Part shown: positions 24,404-37,717 of the stretch, in pieces | Layout: every line of letters begins with the position of its first letter | Position numbering within the stretch: the first letter of the stretch is position 1 | NCBI GenBank assembly: GCA_023846275.1 | Contig: CM043870.1 | Location: 17,158,385-17,222,384 of the forward strand | Direction of reading: 5' to 3' | From: Vanilla planifolia | Lineage: Eukaryota; Streptophyta; Magnoliopsida; Asparagales; Orchidaceae | DNA length: 64,000 nucleotides | The notes under the pieces: generated by a model | The model's input: only the letters and a program-made list of their open reading frames with translations | Told to the model about the DNA's origin: nothing | The model's database searches: none | Made by a program: the position numbers and the translations under genes

Positions 24404-26501
24404 TTTTTTCATAGAATTCTATTTTCTAATGAATGATAATTTATTTTCACATACTAATGTTAAAAAAGGTAAATTCTTATAAATGATATTTTATAATTAT
24501 CATATTTTTAATCAAGTTTTAATAATAACTTTACGACATTATTGTTAACTTCATAAAATAAAAAATATGGCACATAATATGATGTAGTAAAATAATAACC
24601 TTAATTTAGTTCAATATTGAGCAAAATGGGTTATATGAATTAAAATAAATTAAGGTTAATTTATGTTTATAATGGTATATATATGATATGCATAGAATTT
24701 TCTCAACATAAAAATATTATATTATAAAATATCAAAAGTATAAAATTATATTATTAATGTTAAATATTATTTATATTTATATATAACATATATATCACAT
24801 CACATAAATATAAAATATTATAATAAAATTATATAGATTATTTATTTATTTTTTTAAGTTTAGGCATAAAAAAGATAATATTAAATTAATAGTCATAATA
24901 TTCTCTAAGTATTTTTAATATTCTAAAATAATAATAATCCTCAAAAAATTTTTATCTTTTATTATTAAAAAATATTATATTTCGTTTACTTTTTATACTT
25001 ATTAAATTATAAGTTTAATTTTGAAAGTGTAATTCTTATTAAATTATTTTTCTATCTTTTTTCTTTTTATCATGATCGCTCACATATTCTCTTTCCTCTC
25101 GATCCTATTATCATCTTATTCTTTCTTTACTTTTTATCTTATTATATTATACTTGGCCTCTCTCTCTTCTGCCATTCTCTACTCTGTCATCTCTCTCTCT
25201 CTCTCTCTCTCTCTATTTTGTTAATTCTTTCGATCGCTTCTATGTTCTCTCTTTTCATTTTCTTTTCATAATTAGTTTTTAATAATTAGTTTATGATGTT
25301 TTTATTAGTTTGATATAATAATAAACATGGTAAATCATATTGATAAAATAAAATAATGACATTGTTTTTGTTTAATATTAAGTAAAATAACCTATAATAA
25401 TCTCTAATTAATTTATTCTTATAATAATATGTATTTTATATTTATAGAATTTTCTAAATATAAAATGTTATTTTACTAAAAATTACTAATCTAAAATTAT
25501 ATCCTTAATACGAAATATTATTTATATTTATTATCAAAGTTAAATCATACAAAGAAAATATATTAGGATAATCATTAAATTTATTATTTAAATAACTTTT
25601 TTAATTTTAAGTATGAATAAAATGATATTAAATTTATATTTAAAATATTCTCTATCTATTTTTAATATTCTAAAATAATAATGAATCTCGAATATTTTTT
25701 ATGTCTTATTATTATTAAAAGTTATACATTTTTAATTTTTATATTTAATAAATATTATAAGGTTAAATAATAAGAATTTAATTTTTATTAAATAAATTTT
25801 CTTATTTTTTCCTCTTTATCATAATGTCTCAGATATTGTCTCTTTTCTCTCTCTCCTATTGTCATTCTTTTATCTCTCTCTTCATTCTTTATCACATTAT
25901 ATTCTTTTTGGCTTCTCTCTCTCCTTTATTCTTCACTATTTTCTCATTTTCTTTCTCTCTCTCTCTCTCTCTGTTTACTTATTTATTTATTCGCTGTATC
26001 TCATCTATGTTCTCTCTTTTCTTTTTCTTTTTGTTAAATCCTCTCTCATCTCTCTCTATTATTATTTTTCTCTTTATTTTGCTATTATTAATTTGTGAAT
26101 TTCTCCCTCTCAGAGAAAAGTTACCTACATCTCCATCATCTCTTTTTCAACACAAGAACTAACAAATCTCTCATATTACATAGCTTAATATATAATATGT
26201 TTTATAAATATATATCTTTAGTAATATTGATTGAGTAATTAAATTTTATATTTATAAGAAAATTAATATAATGAAATAAAGTCTTATATGTTAATATCTA
26301 GAATATGAACAGCAGCATTATGTATAGTTTTTTTTATTAATTATATATAAAAAATATTAATACTATAAACTATTATGACGCATAAAATAATCATAAATAT
26401 TTTTTTCAAAGTGCATATATTAGATAATTTAGAAAAGTTTAGATGTTGTTCGTAATCTTAACGGGTAACAACACAAATATGTTTTTTTGTCTTATGCATG
26501 C
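24404..26501 (+). repeat. Spacer 12 (class II), 2,098 bp
   Basis: Barcode: 233 G, A6T5, 587 G, CT-A 12, CT-B 9, 1920 C. Matches unit 26. No gene seen. Confidence 0.9.
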
Positions 26502-26620
26502 ATGTGCGACCATACCAGCATTATGGCACTGGATCTCATTAGAACTCCAAAGTTAAGCATGCTTGGGCGAGAGTAGTATTGGGATGGGTGACCTCTTGAG
26601 AAGTCCTCGTGTTGCACATG
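26502..26620 (+). rRNA. 5S rRNA, unit 12
   Basis: Identical by eye to the reference copy. Start-to-start distance is 2,217 bp. Confidence 0.93.
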
Positions 26621-28718
26621 TTTTTTCATAGAATTCTATTTTCTAATGAATGATAATTTATTTTCACATACTAATGTTAAAAAAGGTAAATTCTTATAAA
26701 TGATATTTTATAATTATCATATTTTTAATCAAGTTTTAATAATAACTTTACGACATTATTGTTAACTTCATAAAATAAAAAATATGGCACATAATATGAT
26801 GTAGTAAAATAATAACCTTAATTTAGTTCAATATTGAGCAAAATGGCTTATATGAATTAAAATAAATTAAGGTTAATTTATGTTTATAATGGTATATATA
26901 TGATATGCATAGAATTTTCTCAACATAAAAATATTATATTATAAAATATCAAAAGTATAAAATTATATTATTAATGTTAAATATTATTTATATTTATATA
27001 TAACATATATATCACATCACATAAATATAAAATATTATAATAAAATTATATAGATTATTTATTTATTTTTTTAAGTTTAGGCATAAAAAAGATAATATTA
27101 AATTAATAGTCATAATATTCTCTAAGTATTTTTAATATTCTAAAATAATAATAATCCTCAAAAAAATTTTATCTTTTATTATTAAAAAATATTATATTTC
27201 GTTTACTTTTTATACTTATTAAATTATAAGTTTAATTTTGAAAGTGTAATTCTTATTAAATTATTTTTCTATCTTTTTTCTTTTTATCATGATCGCTCAC
27301 ATATTCTCTTTCCTCTCGATCCTATTATCATCTTATTCTTTCTTTACTTTTTATCTTATTATATTATACTTGGCCTCTCTCTCTTCTGCCATTCTCTACT
27401 CTGTCATCTCTCTCTCTCTCTCTCTCTCTCTATTTTGTTAATTCTTTCGATCGCTTCTATGTTCTCTCTTTTCATTTTCTTTTCATAATTAGTTTTTAAT
27501 AATTAGTTTATGATGTTTTTATTAGTTTGATATAATAATAAACATGGTAAATCATATTGATAAAATAAAATAATGACATTGTTTTTGTTTAATATTAAGT
27601 AAAATAACCTATAATAATCTCTAATTAATTTATTCTTATAATAATATGTATTTTATATTTATAGAATTTTCTAAATATAAAATGTTATTTTACTAAAAAT
27701 TACTAATCTAAAATTATATCCTTAATACGAAATATTATTTATATTTATTATCAAAGTTAAATCATACAAAGAAAATATATTAGGATAATCATTAAATTTA
27801 TTATTTAAATAACTTTTTTAATTTTAAGTATGAATAAAATGATATTAAATTTATATTTAAAATATTCTCTATCTATTTTTAATATTCTAAAATAATAATG
27901 AATCTCGAATATTTTTTATGTCTTATTATTATTAAAAGTTATACATTTTTAATTTTTATATTTAATAAATATTATAAGGTTAAATAATAAGAATTTAATT
28001 TTTATTAAATAAATTTTCTTATTTTTTCCTCTTTATCATAATGTCTCAGATATTGTCTCTTTTCTCTCTCTCCTATTGTCATTCTTTTATCTCTCTCTTC
28101 ATTCTTTATCACATTATATTCTTTTTGGCTTCTCTCTCTCCTTTATTCTTCACTATTTTCTCATTTTCTTTCTCTCTCTCTCTCTCTCTGTTTACTTATT
28201 TATTTATTCGCTGTATCTCATCTATGTTCTCTCTTTTCTTTTTCTTTTTGTTAAATCCTCTCTCATCTCTCTCTATTATTATTTTTCTCTTTATTTTGCT
28301 ATTATTAATTTGTGAATTTCTCCCTCTCAGAGAAAAGTTACCTACATCTCCATCATCTCTTTTTCAACACAAGAACTAACAAATCTCTCATATTACATAG
28401 CTTAATATATAATATGTTTTATAAATATATATCTTTAGTAATATTGATTGAGTAATTAAATTTTATATTTATAAGAAAATTAATATAATGAAATAAAGTC
28501 TTATATGTTAATATCTAGAATATGAACAGCAGCATTATGTATAGTTTTTTTTATTAATTATATATAAAAAATATTAATACTATAAACTATTATGACGCAT
28601 AAAATAATCATAAATATTTTTTTCAAAGTGCATATATTAGATAATTTAGAAAAGTTTAGATGTTGTTCGTAATCTTAACGGGTAACAACACAAATATGTT
28701 TTTTTGTCTTATGCATGC
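26621..28718 (+). repeat. Spacer 13 (class II), 2,098 bp, no counterpart in block 2
   Basis: Barcode: 233 C, A7T4, 587 G, 777 A, CT-A 12, CT-B 9, 1920 C. No unit between 26 and 27 carries this combination, so it was gained in block 1 or lost from block 2. No gene seen. Confidence 0.9.
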
Positions 28719-28837
28719 ATGTGCGACCATACCAGCATTATGGCACTGGATCTCATTAGAACTCCAAAGTTAAGCATGCTTGGGCGAGAGTAGTATTGGG
28801 ATGGGTGACCTCTTGAGAAGTCCTCGTGTTGCACATG
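28719..28837 (+). rRNA. 5S rRNA, unit 13
   Basis: Identical by eye to the reference copy. Start-to-start distance is 2,217 bp. Confidence 0.93.
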
Positions 28838-30939
28838 TTTTTTCATAGAATTCTATTTTCTAATGAATGATAATTTATTTTCACATACTAATGTTAAAAA
28901 AGGTAAATTCTTATAAATGATATTTTATAATTATCATATTTTTAATCAAGTTTTAATAATAACTTTACGACATTATTGTTAACTTCATAAAATAAAAAAT
29001 ATGGCACATAATATGATGTAGTAAAATAATAACCTTAATTTAGTTCAATATTGAGCAAAATGGGTTATATGAATTAAAATAAATTAAGGTTAATTTATGT
29101 TTATAATGGTATATATATGATATGCATAGAATTTTCTCAACATAAAAATATTATATTATAAAATATCAAAAGTATAAAATTATATTATTAATGTTAAATA
29201 TTATTTATATTTATATATAACATATATATCACATCACATAAATATAAAATATTATAATAAAATTATATAGATTATTTATTTATTTTTTTAAGTTTAGGCA
29301 TAAAAAAGATAATATTAAATTAATAGTCATAATATTCTCTAAGTATTTTTAATATTCTAAAATAATAATAATCCTCAAAAAATTTTTATCTTTTATTATT
29401 AAAAAATATTATATTTCGTTTACTTTTTATACTTATTAAATTATAAGTTTAATTTTGAAAGTGTAATTCTTATTAAATTATTTTTCTATCTTTTTTCTTT
29501 TTATCATGATCGCTCACATATTCTCTTTCCTCTCGATCCTATTATCATCTTATTCTTTCTTTACTTTTTATCTTATTATATTATACTTGGCCTCTCTCTC
29601 TTCTGCCTTTCTCTACTCTGTCATCTCTCTCTCTCTCTCTCTCTCTCTATTTTGTTAATTCTTTCGATCGCTTCTATGTTCTCTCTTTTCATTTTCTTTT
29701 CATAATTAGTTTTTAATAATTAGTTTATGATGTTTTTATTAGTTTGATATAATAATAAACATGGTAAATCATATTGATAAAATAAAATAATGACATTGTT
29801 TTTGTTTAATATTAAGTAAAATAACCTATAATAATCTCTAATTAATTTATTCTTATAATAATATGTATTTTATATTTATAGAATTTTCTAAATATAAAAT
29901 GTTATTTTACTAAAAATTACTAATCTAAAATTATATCCTTAATACGAAATATTATTTATATTTATTATCAAAGTTAAATCATACAAAGAAAATATATTAG
30001 GATAATCATTAAATTTATTGTTTAAATAACTTTTTTAATTTTAAGTATGAATAAAATGATATTAAATTTATATTTAAAATATTCTCTATCTATTTTTAAT
30101 ATTCTAAAATAATAATGAATCTCGAATATTTTTTATGTCTTATTATTATTAAAAATTATACATTTTTTATTTTTATATTTAATAAATATTATAAGGTTAA
30201 ATAATAAGAATTTAATTTTTATTAAATAAATTTTCTTATTTTTTCCTCTTTATCATAATGTCTCAGATATTGTCTCTTTTCTCTCTCTCCTATTGTCATT
30301 CTTTTATCTCTCTCTTCATTCTTTATCACATTATATTCTTTTTGGCTTCTCTCTCTCCTTTATTCTTCACTATTTTCTCATTTTCTTTCTCTCTCTCTCT
30401 CTCTCTCTCTGTTTACTTATTTATTTATTCGCTGTATCTCATCTATGTTCTCTCTTTTCTTTTTCTTTTTGTTAAATCCTCTCTCATCTCTCTCTATTAT
30501 TATTTTTCTCTTTATTTTGCTATTATTAATTTGTGAATTTCTCCCTCTCAGAGAAAAGTTACCTACATCTCCATCATCTCTTTTTCAACACAAGAACTAA
30601 CAAATCTCTCATATTACATAGCTTAATATATAATATGTTTTATAAATATATATCTTTAGTAATATTGATTGAGTAATTAAATTTTATATTTATAAGAAAA
30701 TTAATATAATGAAATAAAGTCTTATATGTTAATATCTAGAATATGAACAGCAGCATTATGTATAGTTTTTTTTATTAATTATATATAAAAAATATTAATA
30801 CTATAAACTATTATGACGCATAAAATAATCATAAATATTTTTTTCAAAGTGCATATATTAGATAATTTAGAAAAGTTTAGATGTTGTTCGTAATCTTAAC
30901 GGGTAACAACACAAATATGTTTTTTTGTCTTATGCATGC
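28838..30939 (+). repeat. Spacer 14 (class II), 2,102 bp
   Basis: Barcode: 233 G, 587 G, 777 T, CT-A 12, 1193 G, 1328 A, 1341 T, CT-B 11, 1920 C. First unit with the 777 T, 1328 A, 1341 T and CT-B 11 group. No gene seen. Confidence 0.9.
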
Positions 30940-31058
30940 ATGTGCGACCATACCAGCATTATGGCACTGGATCTCATTAGAACTCCAAAGTTAAGCATGC
31001 TTGGGCGAGAGTAGTATTGGGATGGGTGACCTCTTGAGAAGTCCTCGTGTTGCACATG
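30940..31058 (+). rRNA. 5S rRNA, unit 14
   Basis: Identical by eye to the reference copy. Start-to-start distance is 2,221 bp. Confidence 0.93.
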
Positions 31059-33162
31059 TTTTTTCATAGAATTCTATTTTCTAATGAATGATAATTTATT
31101 TTCACATACTAATGTTAAAAAAGGTAAATTCTTATAAATGATATTTTATAATTATCATATTTTTAATCAAGTTTTAATAATAACTTTACGACATTATTGT
31201 TAACTTCATAAAATAAAAAATATGGCACATAATATGATGTAGTAAAATAATAACCTTAATTTAGTTCAATATTGAGCAAAATGGCTTATATGAATTAAAA
31301 TAAATTAAGGTTAATTTATGTTTATAATGGTATATATATGATATGCATAGAATTTTCTCAACATAAAAATATTATATTATAAAATATCAAAAGTATAAAA
31401 TTATATTATTAATGTTAAATATTATTTATATTTATATATAACATATATATCACATCACATAAATATAAAATATTATAATAAAATTATATAGATTATTTAT
31501 TTATTTTTTTAAGTTTAGGCATAAAAAAGATAATATTAAATTAATAGTCATAATATTCTCTAAGTATTTTTAATATTCTAAAATAATAATAATCCTCAAA
31601 AAATTTTTATCTTTTATTATTAAAAAATATTATATTTCGTTTACTTTTTATACTTATTAAATTATAAGTTTAATTTTGAAACTGTAATTCTTATTAAATT
31701 ATTTTTCTATCTTTTTTCTTTTTATCATGATCGCTCACATATTCTCTTTCCTCTCGATCCTATTATCATCTTATTCTTTCTTTACTTTTTATCTTATTAT
31801 ATTATACTTGGCCTCTCTCTCTTCTGCCTTTCTCTACTCTGTCATCTCTCTCTCTCCCTCTCTCTCTCTCTATTTTGTTAATTCTTTCGATCGCTTCTAT
31901 GTTCTCTCTTTTCATTTTCTTTTCATAATTAGTTTTTAATAATTAGTTTATGATGTTTTTATTAGTTTGATATAATAATAAACATGGTAAATCATATTGA
32001 TAAAATAAAATAATGACATTGTTTTTGTTTAATATTAAGTAAAATAACCTATAATAATCTCTAATTAATTTATTCTTATAATAATATGTATTTTATATTT
32101 ATAGAATTTTCTAAATATAAAATGTTATTTTACTAAAAATTACTAATCTAAAATTATATCCTTAATACGAAATATTATTTATATTTATTATCAAAGTTAA
32201 ATCATACAAAGAAAATATATTAGGATAATCATTAAATTTATTATTTAAATAACTTTTTTAATTTTAAGTATGAATAAAATGATATTAAATTTATATTTAA
32301 AATATTCTCTATCTATTTTTAATATTCTAAAATAATAATGAATCTCGAATATTTTTTATGTCTTATTATTATTAAAAATTATACATTTTTTATTTTTATA
32401 TTTAATAAATATTATAAGGTTAAATAATAAGAATTTAATTTTTATTAAATAAATTTTCTTATTTTTTCCTCTTTATCATAATGTCTCAGATATTGTCTCT
32501 TTTCTCTCTCTCCTATTGTCATTCTTTTATCTCTCTCTTCATTCTTTATCACATTATATTCTTTTTGGCTTCTCTCTCTCCTTTATTCTTCACTATTTTC
32601 TCATTTTCTTTCTCTCTCTCTCTCTCTCTCTCTGTTTACTTATTTATTTATTCGCTGTATCTCATCTATGTTCTCTCTTTTCTTTTTCTTTTTGTTAAAT
32701 CCTCTCTCATCTCTCTCTATTATTATTTTTCTCTTTATTTTGCTATTATTAATTTGTGAATTTCTCCCTCTCAGAGAAAAGTTACCTACATCTCCATCAT
32801 CTCTTTTTCAACACAAGAACTAACAAATCTCTCATATTACATAGCTTAATATATAATATGTTTTATAAATATATATCTTTAGTAATATTGATTGAGTAAT
32901 TAAATTTTATATTTATAAGAAAATTAATATAATGAAATAAAGTCTTATATGTTAATATCTAGAATATGAACAGCAGCATTATGTATAGTTTTTTTTATTA
33001 ATTATATATAAAAAATATTAATACTATAAACTATTATGACGCATAAAATAATCATAAATATTTTTTTCAAAGTGCATATATTAGATAATTTAGAAAAGTT
33101 TAGATGTTGTTCGTAATCTTAACGGGTAACAACACAAATATGTTTTTTTGTCTTATGCATGC
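31059..33162 (+). repeat. Spacer 15 (class II), 2,104 bp
   Basis: Barcode: 233 C, 587 G, 630 C, 777 T, CT-A 13 with an internal CC interruption, 1328 A, 1341 T, CT-B 11, 1920 C. Shares 630 C and the CC interruption only with units 28 and 29. No gene seen. Confidence 0.9.
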
Positions 33163-33281
33163 ATGTGCGACCATACCAGCATTATGGCACTGGATCTCAT
33201 TAGAACTCCAAAGTTAAGCATGCTTGGGCGAGAGTAGTATTGGGATGGGTGACCTCTTGAGAAGTCCTCGTGTTGCACATG
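33163..33281 (+). rRNA. 5S rRNA, unit 15
   Basis: Identical by eye to the reference copy. It lies inside the interval where the array switches from class II to class I units. Start-to-start distance is 2,223 bp. Confidence 0.93.
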
Positions 33282-34063
33282 TTTTTTCATAGAATTCTAT
33301 TTTCTAATGAATGATAATTTATTTTCACATACTAATGTTAAAAAAGGTAAATTCTTATAAATGATATTTTATAATTATCATATTTTTAATCAAGTTTTAA
33401 TAATAACTTTACGACATTATTGTTAACTTCATAAAATAAAAAATATGGCACATAATATGATGTAGTAAAATAATAACCTTAATTTAGTTCAATATTGAGC
33501 AAAATGGGTTATATGAATTAAAATAAATTAAGGTTAATTTATGTTTATAATGGTATATATATGATATGCATAGAATTTTCTCAACATAAAAATATTATAT
33601 TATAAAATATCAAAAGTATAAAATTATATTATTAATGTTAAATATTATTTATATTTATATATAACATATATATCACATCACATAAATATAAAATATTATA
33701 ATAAAATTATATAGATTATTTATTTATTTTTTTAAGTTTAGGCATAAAAAAGATAATATTAAATTAATAGTCATAATATTCTCTAAGTATTTTTAATATT
33801 CTAAAATAATAATAATCCTCAAAAAATTTTTATATTTTATTATTAAAAAATATTATATTTCATTTACTTTTTATACTTATTAAATTATAAGTTTAATTTT
33901 GAAAGTGTAATTCTTATTAAATTATTTTTCTATCTTTTTTCTTTTTATCATGATCGCTCACATATTCTCTTTCCTCTCGATCCTATTATCATCTTATTCT
34001 TTCTTTACTTTTTATCTTATTATATTATACTTGGCCTCTCTCTCTTCTGCCATTCTCTACTCT

Positions 34064-34098
<35 letters not shown>

Positions 34099-35383
34099 TT
34101 TGTTAATTCTTTCGATCGCTTCTATGTTCTCTCTTTTCATTTTCTTTTCATAATTAGTTTTTAATAATTAGTTTATGATGTTTTTATTAGTTTGATATAA
34201 TAATAAACATGGTAAATCATATTGATAAAATAAAATAATGACATTGTTTTTGTTTAATATTAAGTAAAATAACCTATAATAATCTCTAATTAATTTATTC
34301 TTATAATAATATGTATTTTATATTTATAGAATTTTCTAAATATAAAATGTTATTTTACTAAAAATTACTAATCTAAAATTATATCCTTAATACGAAATAT
34401 TATTTATATTTATTATCAAAGTTAAATCATACAAAGAAAATATATTAGGATAATCATTAAATTTATTATTTAAATAACTTTTTTAATTTTAAGTATGAAT
34501 AAAATGATATTAAATTTATATTTAAAATATTCTCTATCTATTTTTAATATTCTAAAATAATAATGAATCTCGAATATTTTTTATGTCTTATTATTATTAA
34601 AAGTTATACATTTTTAATTTTTATATTTAATAAATATTATAAGGTTAAATAATAAGAATTTAATTTTTATTAAATAAATTTTCTTATTTTTTCCTCTTTA
34701 TCATAATGTCTCAGATATTGTCTCTTTTCTCTCTCTCCTATTGTCATTCTTTTATCTCTCTCTTCATTCTTTATCACATTATATTCTTTTTGGCTTCTCT
34801 CTCTCCTTTATTCTTCACTATTTTCTCATTTTCTTTCTCTCTCTCTCTCTCTCTGTTTACTTATTTATTTATTCGCTGTATCTCATCTATGTTCTCTCTT
34901 TTCTTTTTCTTTTTGTTAAATCCTCTCTCATCTCTCTCTATTATTATTTTTCTCTTTATTTTGCTATTATTAATTTGTGAATTTCTCCCTCTCAGAGAAA
35001 AGTTACCTACATCTCCATCATCTCTTTTTCAACACAAGAACTAACAAATCTCTCATATTACATAGCTTAATATATAATATGTTTTATAAATATATATCTT
35101 TAGTAATATTGATTGAGTAATTAAATTTTATATTTATAAGAAAATTAATATAATGAAATAAAGTCTTATATGTTAATATCTAGAATATGAACAGTAGCAT
35201 TATGTATAGTTTTTTTTATTAATTATATATAAAAAATATTAATACTATAAACTATTATGACGCATAAAATAATCATAAATATTTTTTTCAAAGTGCATAT
35301 ATTAGATAATTTAGAAAAGTTTAGATGTTGTTCGTAATCTTAACGGGTAACAACACAAATATGTTTTTTTGTCTTATGCATGC
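33282..35383 (+). repeat. Spacer 16 (class I), 2,102 bp
   Basis: Barcode: 233 G, 559 A, 587 A, 630 G, 777 A, CT-A 14, CT-B 9, 1920 T. By these markers it equals unit 1 and shares nothing diagnostic with its left neighbour, unit 15. No gene seen. Confidence 0.9.
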
Positions 35384-35502
35384 ATGTGCGACCATACCAG
35401 CATTATGGCACTGGATCTCATTAGAACTCCAAAGTTAAGCATGCTTGGGCGAGAGTAGTATTGGGATGGGTGACCTCTTGAGAAGTCCTCGTGTTGCACA
35501 TG
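35384..35502 (+). rRNA. 5S rRNA, unit 16
   Basis: Identical by eye to the reference copy. Start-to-start distance is 2,221 bp. Confidence 0.93.
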
Positions 35503-37598
35503 TTTTTTCATAGAATTCTATTTTCTAATGAATGATAATTTATTTTCACATACTAATGTTAAAAAAGGTAAATTCTTATAAATGATATTTTATAATTATC
35601 ATATTTTTAATCAAGTTTTAATAATAACTTTACGACATTATTGTTAACTTCATAAAATAAAAAATATGGCACATAATATGATGTAGTAAAATAATAACCT
35701 TAATTTAGTTCAATATTGAGCAAAATGGGTTATATGAATTAAAATAAATTAAGGTTAATTTATGTTTATAATGGTATATATATGATATGCATAGAATTTT
35801 CTCAACATAAAAATATTATATTATAAAATATCAAAAGTATAAAATTATATTATTAATGTTAAATATTATTTATATTTATATATAACATATATATCACATC
35901 ACATAAATATAAAATATTATAATAAAATTATATAGATTATTTATTTATTTTTTTAAGTTTAGGCATAAAAAAGATAATATTAAATTAATAGTCATAATAT
36001 TCTCTAAGTATTTTTAATATTCTAAAATAATAATAATCCTCAAAAAATTTTTATCTTTTATTATTAAAAAATATTATATTTCATTTACTTTTTATACTTA
36101 TTAAATTATAAGTTTAATTTTGAAAGTGTAATTCTTATTAAATTATTTTTCTATCTTTTTTCTTTTTATCATGATCGCTCACATATTCTCTTTCCTCTCG
36201 ATCCTATTATCATCTTATTCTTTCTTTACTTTTTATCTTATTATATTATACTTGGCCTCTCTCTCTTCTGCCATTCTCTACTCTGTCATCTCTCTCTCTC
36301 TCTCTCTCTCTATTTTGTTAATTCTTTCGATCGCTTCTATGTTCTCTCTTTTCATTTTCTTTTCATAATTAGTTTTTAATAATTAGTTTATGATGTTTTT
36401 ATTAGTTTGATATAATAATAAACATGGTAAATCATATTGATAAAATAAAATAATGACATTGTTTTTGTTTAATATTAAGTAAAATAACCTATAATAATCT
36501 CTAATTAATTTATTCTTATAATAATATGTATTTTATATTTATAGAATTTTCTAAATATAAAATGTTATTTTACTAAAAATTACTAATCTAAAATTATATC
36601 CTTAATACGAAATATTATTTATATTTATTATCAAAGTTAAATCATACAAAGAAAATATATTAGGATAATCATTAAATTTATTATTTAAATAACTTTTTTA
36701 ATTTTAAGTATGAATAAAATGATATTAAATTTATATTTAAAATATTCTCTATCTATTTTTAATATTCTAAAATAATAATGAATCTCGAATATTTTTTATG
36801 TCTTATTATTATTAAAAGTTATACATTTTTAATTTTTATATTTAATAAATATTATAAGGTTAAATAATAAGAATTTAATTTTTATTAAATAAATTTTCTT
36901 ATTTTTTCCTCTTTATCATAATGTCTCAGATATTGTCTCTTTTCTCTCTCTCCTATTGTCATTCTTTTATCTCTCTCTTCATTCTTTATCACATTATATT
37001 CTTTTTGGCTTCTCTCTCTCCTTTATTCTTCACTATTTTCTCATTTTCTTTCTCTCTCTCTCTCTCTCTGTTTACTTATTTATTTATTCGCTGTATCTCA
37101 TCTATGTTCTCTCTTTTCTTTTTCTTTTTGTTAAATCCTCTCTCATCTCTCTCTATTATTATTTTTCTCTTTATTTTGCTATTATTAATTTGTGAATTTC
37201 TCCCTCTCAGAGAAAAGTTACCTACATCTCCATCATCTCTTTTTCAACACAAGAACTAACAAATCTCTCATATTACATAGCTTAATATATAATATGTTTT
37301 ATAAATATATATCTTTAGTAATATTGATTGAGTAATTAAATTTTATATTTATAAGAAAATTAATATAATGAAATAAAGTCTTATATGTTAATATCTAGAA
37401 TATGAACAGTAGCATTATGTATAGTTTTTTTTATTAATTATATATAAAAAATATTAATACTATAAACTATTATGACGCATAAAATAATCATAAATATTTT
37501 TTTCAAAGTGCATATATTAGATAATTTAGAAAAGTTTAGATGTTGTTCGTAATCTTAACGGGTAACAACACAAATATGTTTTTTTGTCTTATGCATGC
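35503..37598 (+). repeat. Spacer 17 (class I), 2,096 bp
   Basis: Barcode: 233 G, 559 C, 587 A, CT-A 11, CT-B 9, 1920 T. By eye the same as units 18 and 19. No gene seen. Confidence 0.9.
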
Positions 37599-37717
37599 AT
37601 GTGCGACCATACCAGCATTATGGCACTGGATCTCATTAGAACTCCAAAGTTAAGCATGCTTGGGCGAGAGTAGTATTGGGATGGGTGACCTCTTGAGAAG
37701 TCCTCGTGTTGCACATG
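37599..37717 (+). rRNA. 5S rRNA, unit 17
   Basis: Identical by eye to the reference copy. Start-to-start distance is 2,215 bp. Confidence 0.93.

Larger units (their letters stand above)
11096..33281 (+). repeat. Higher-order block 1 (units 6-15)
   Basis: The ordered unit barcodes of this block recur in 42148-62110. Unit lengths here are 2217, 2227, 2215, 2215, 2215, 2219, 2217, 2217, 2221, 2223; block 2 has 2217, 2227, 2215, 2215, 2213, 2219, 2217, then 2217 and 2223. Units 6-12 match 20-26, units 14-15 match 27-28, and unit 13 has no counterpart. Block edges are placed at unit borders and are approximate. Confidence 0.8.
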
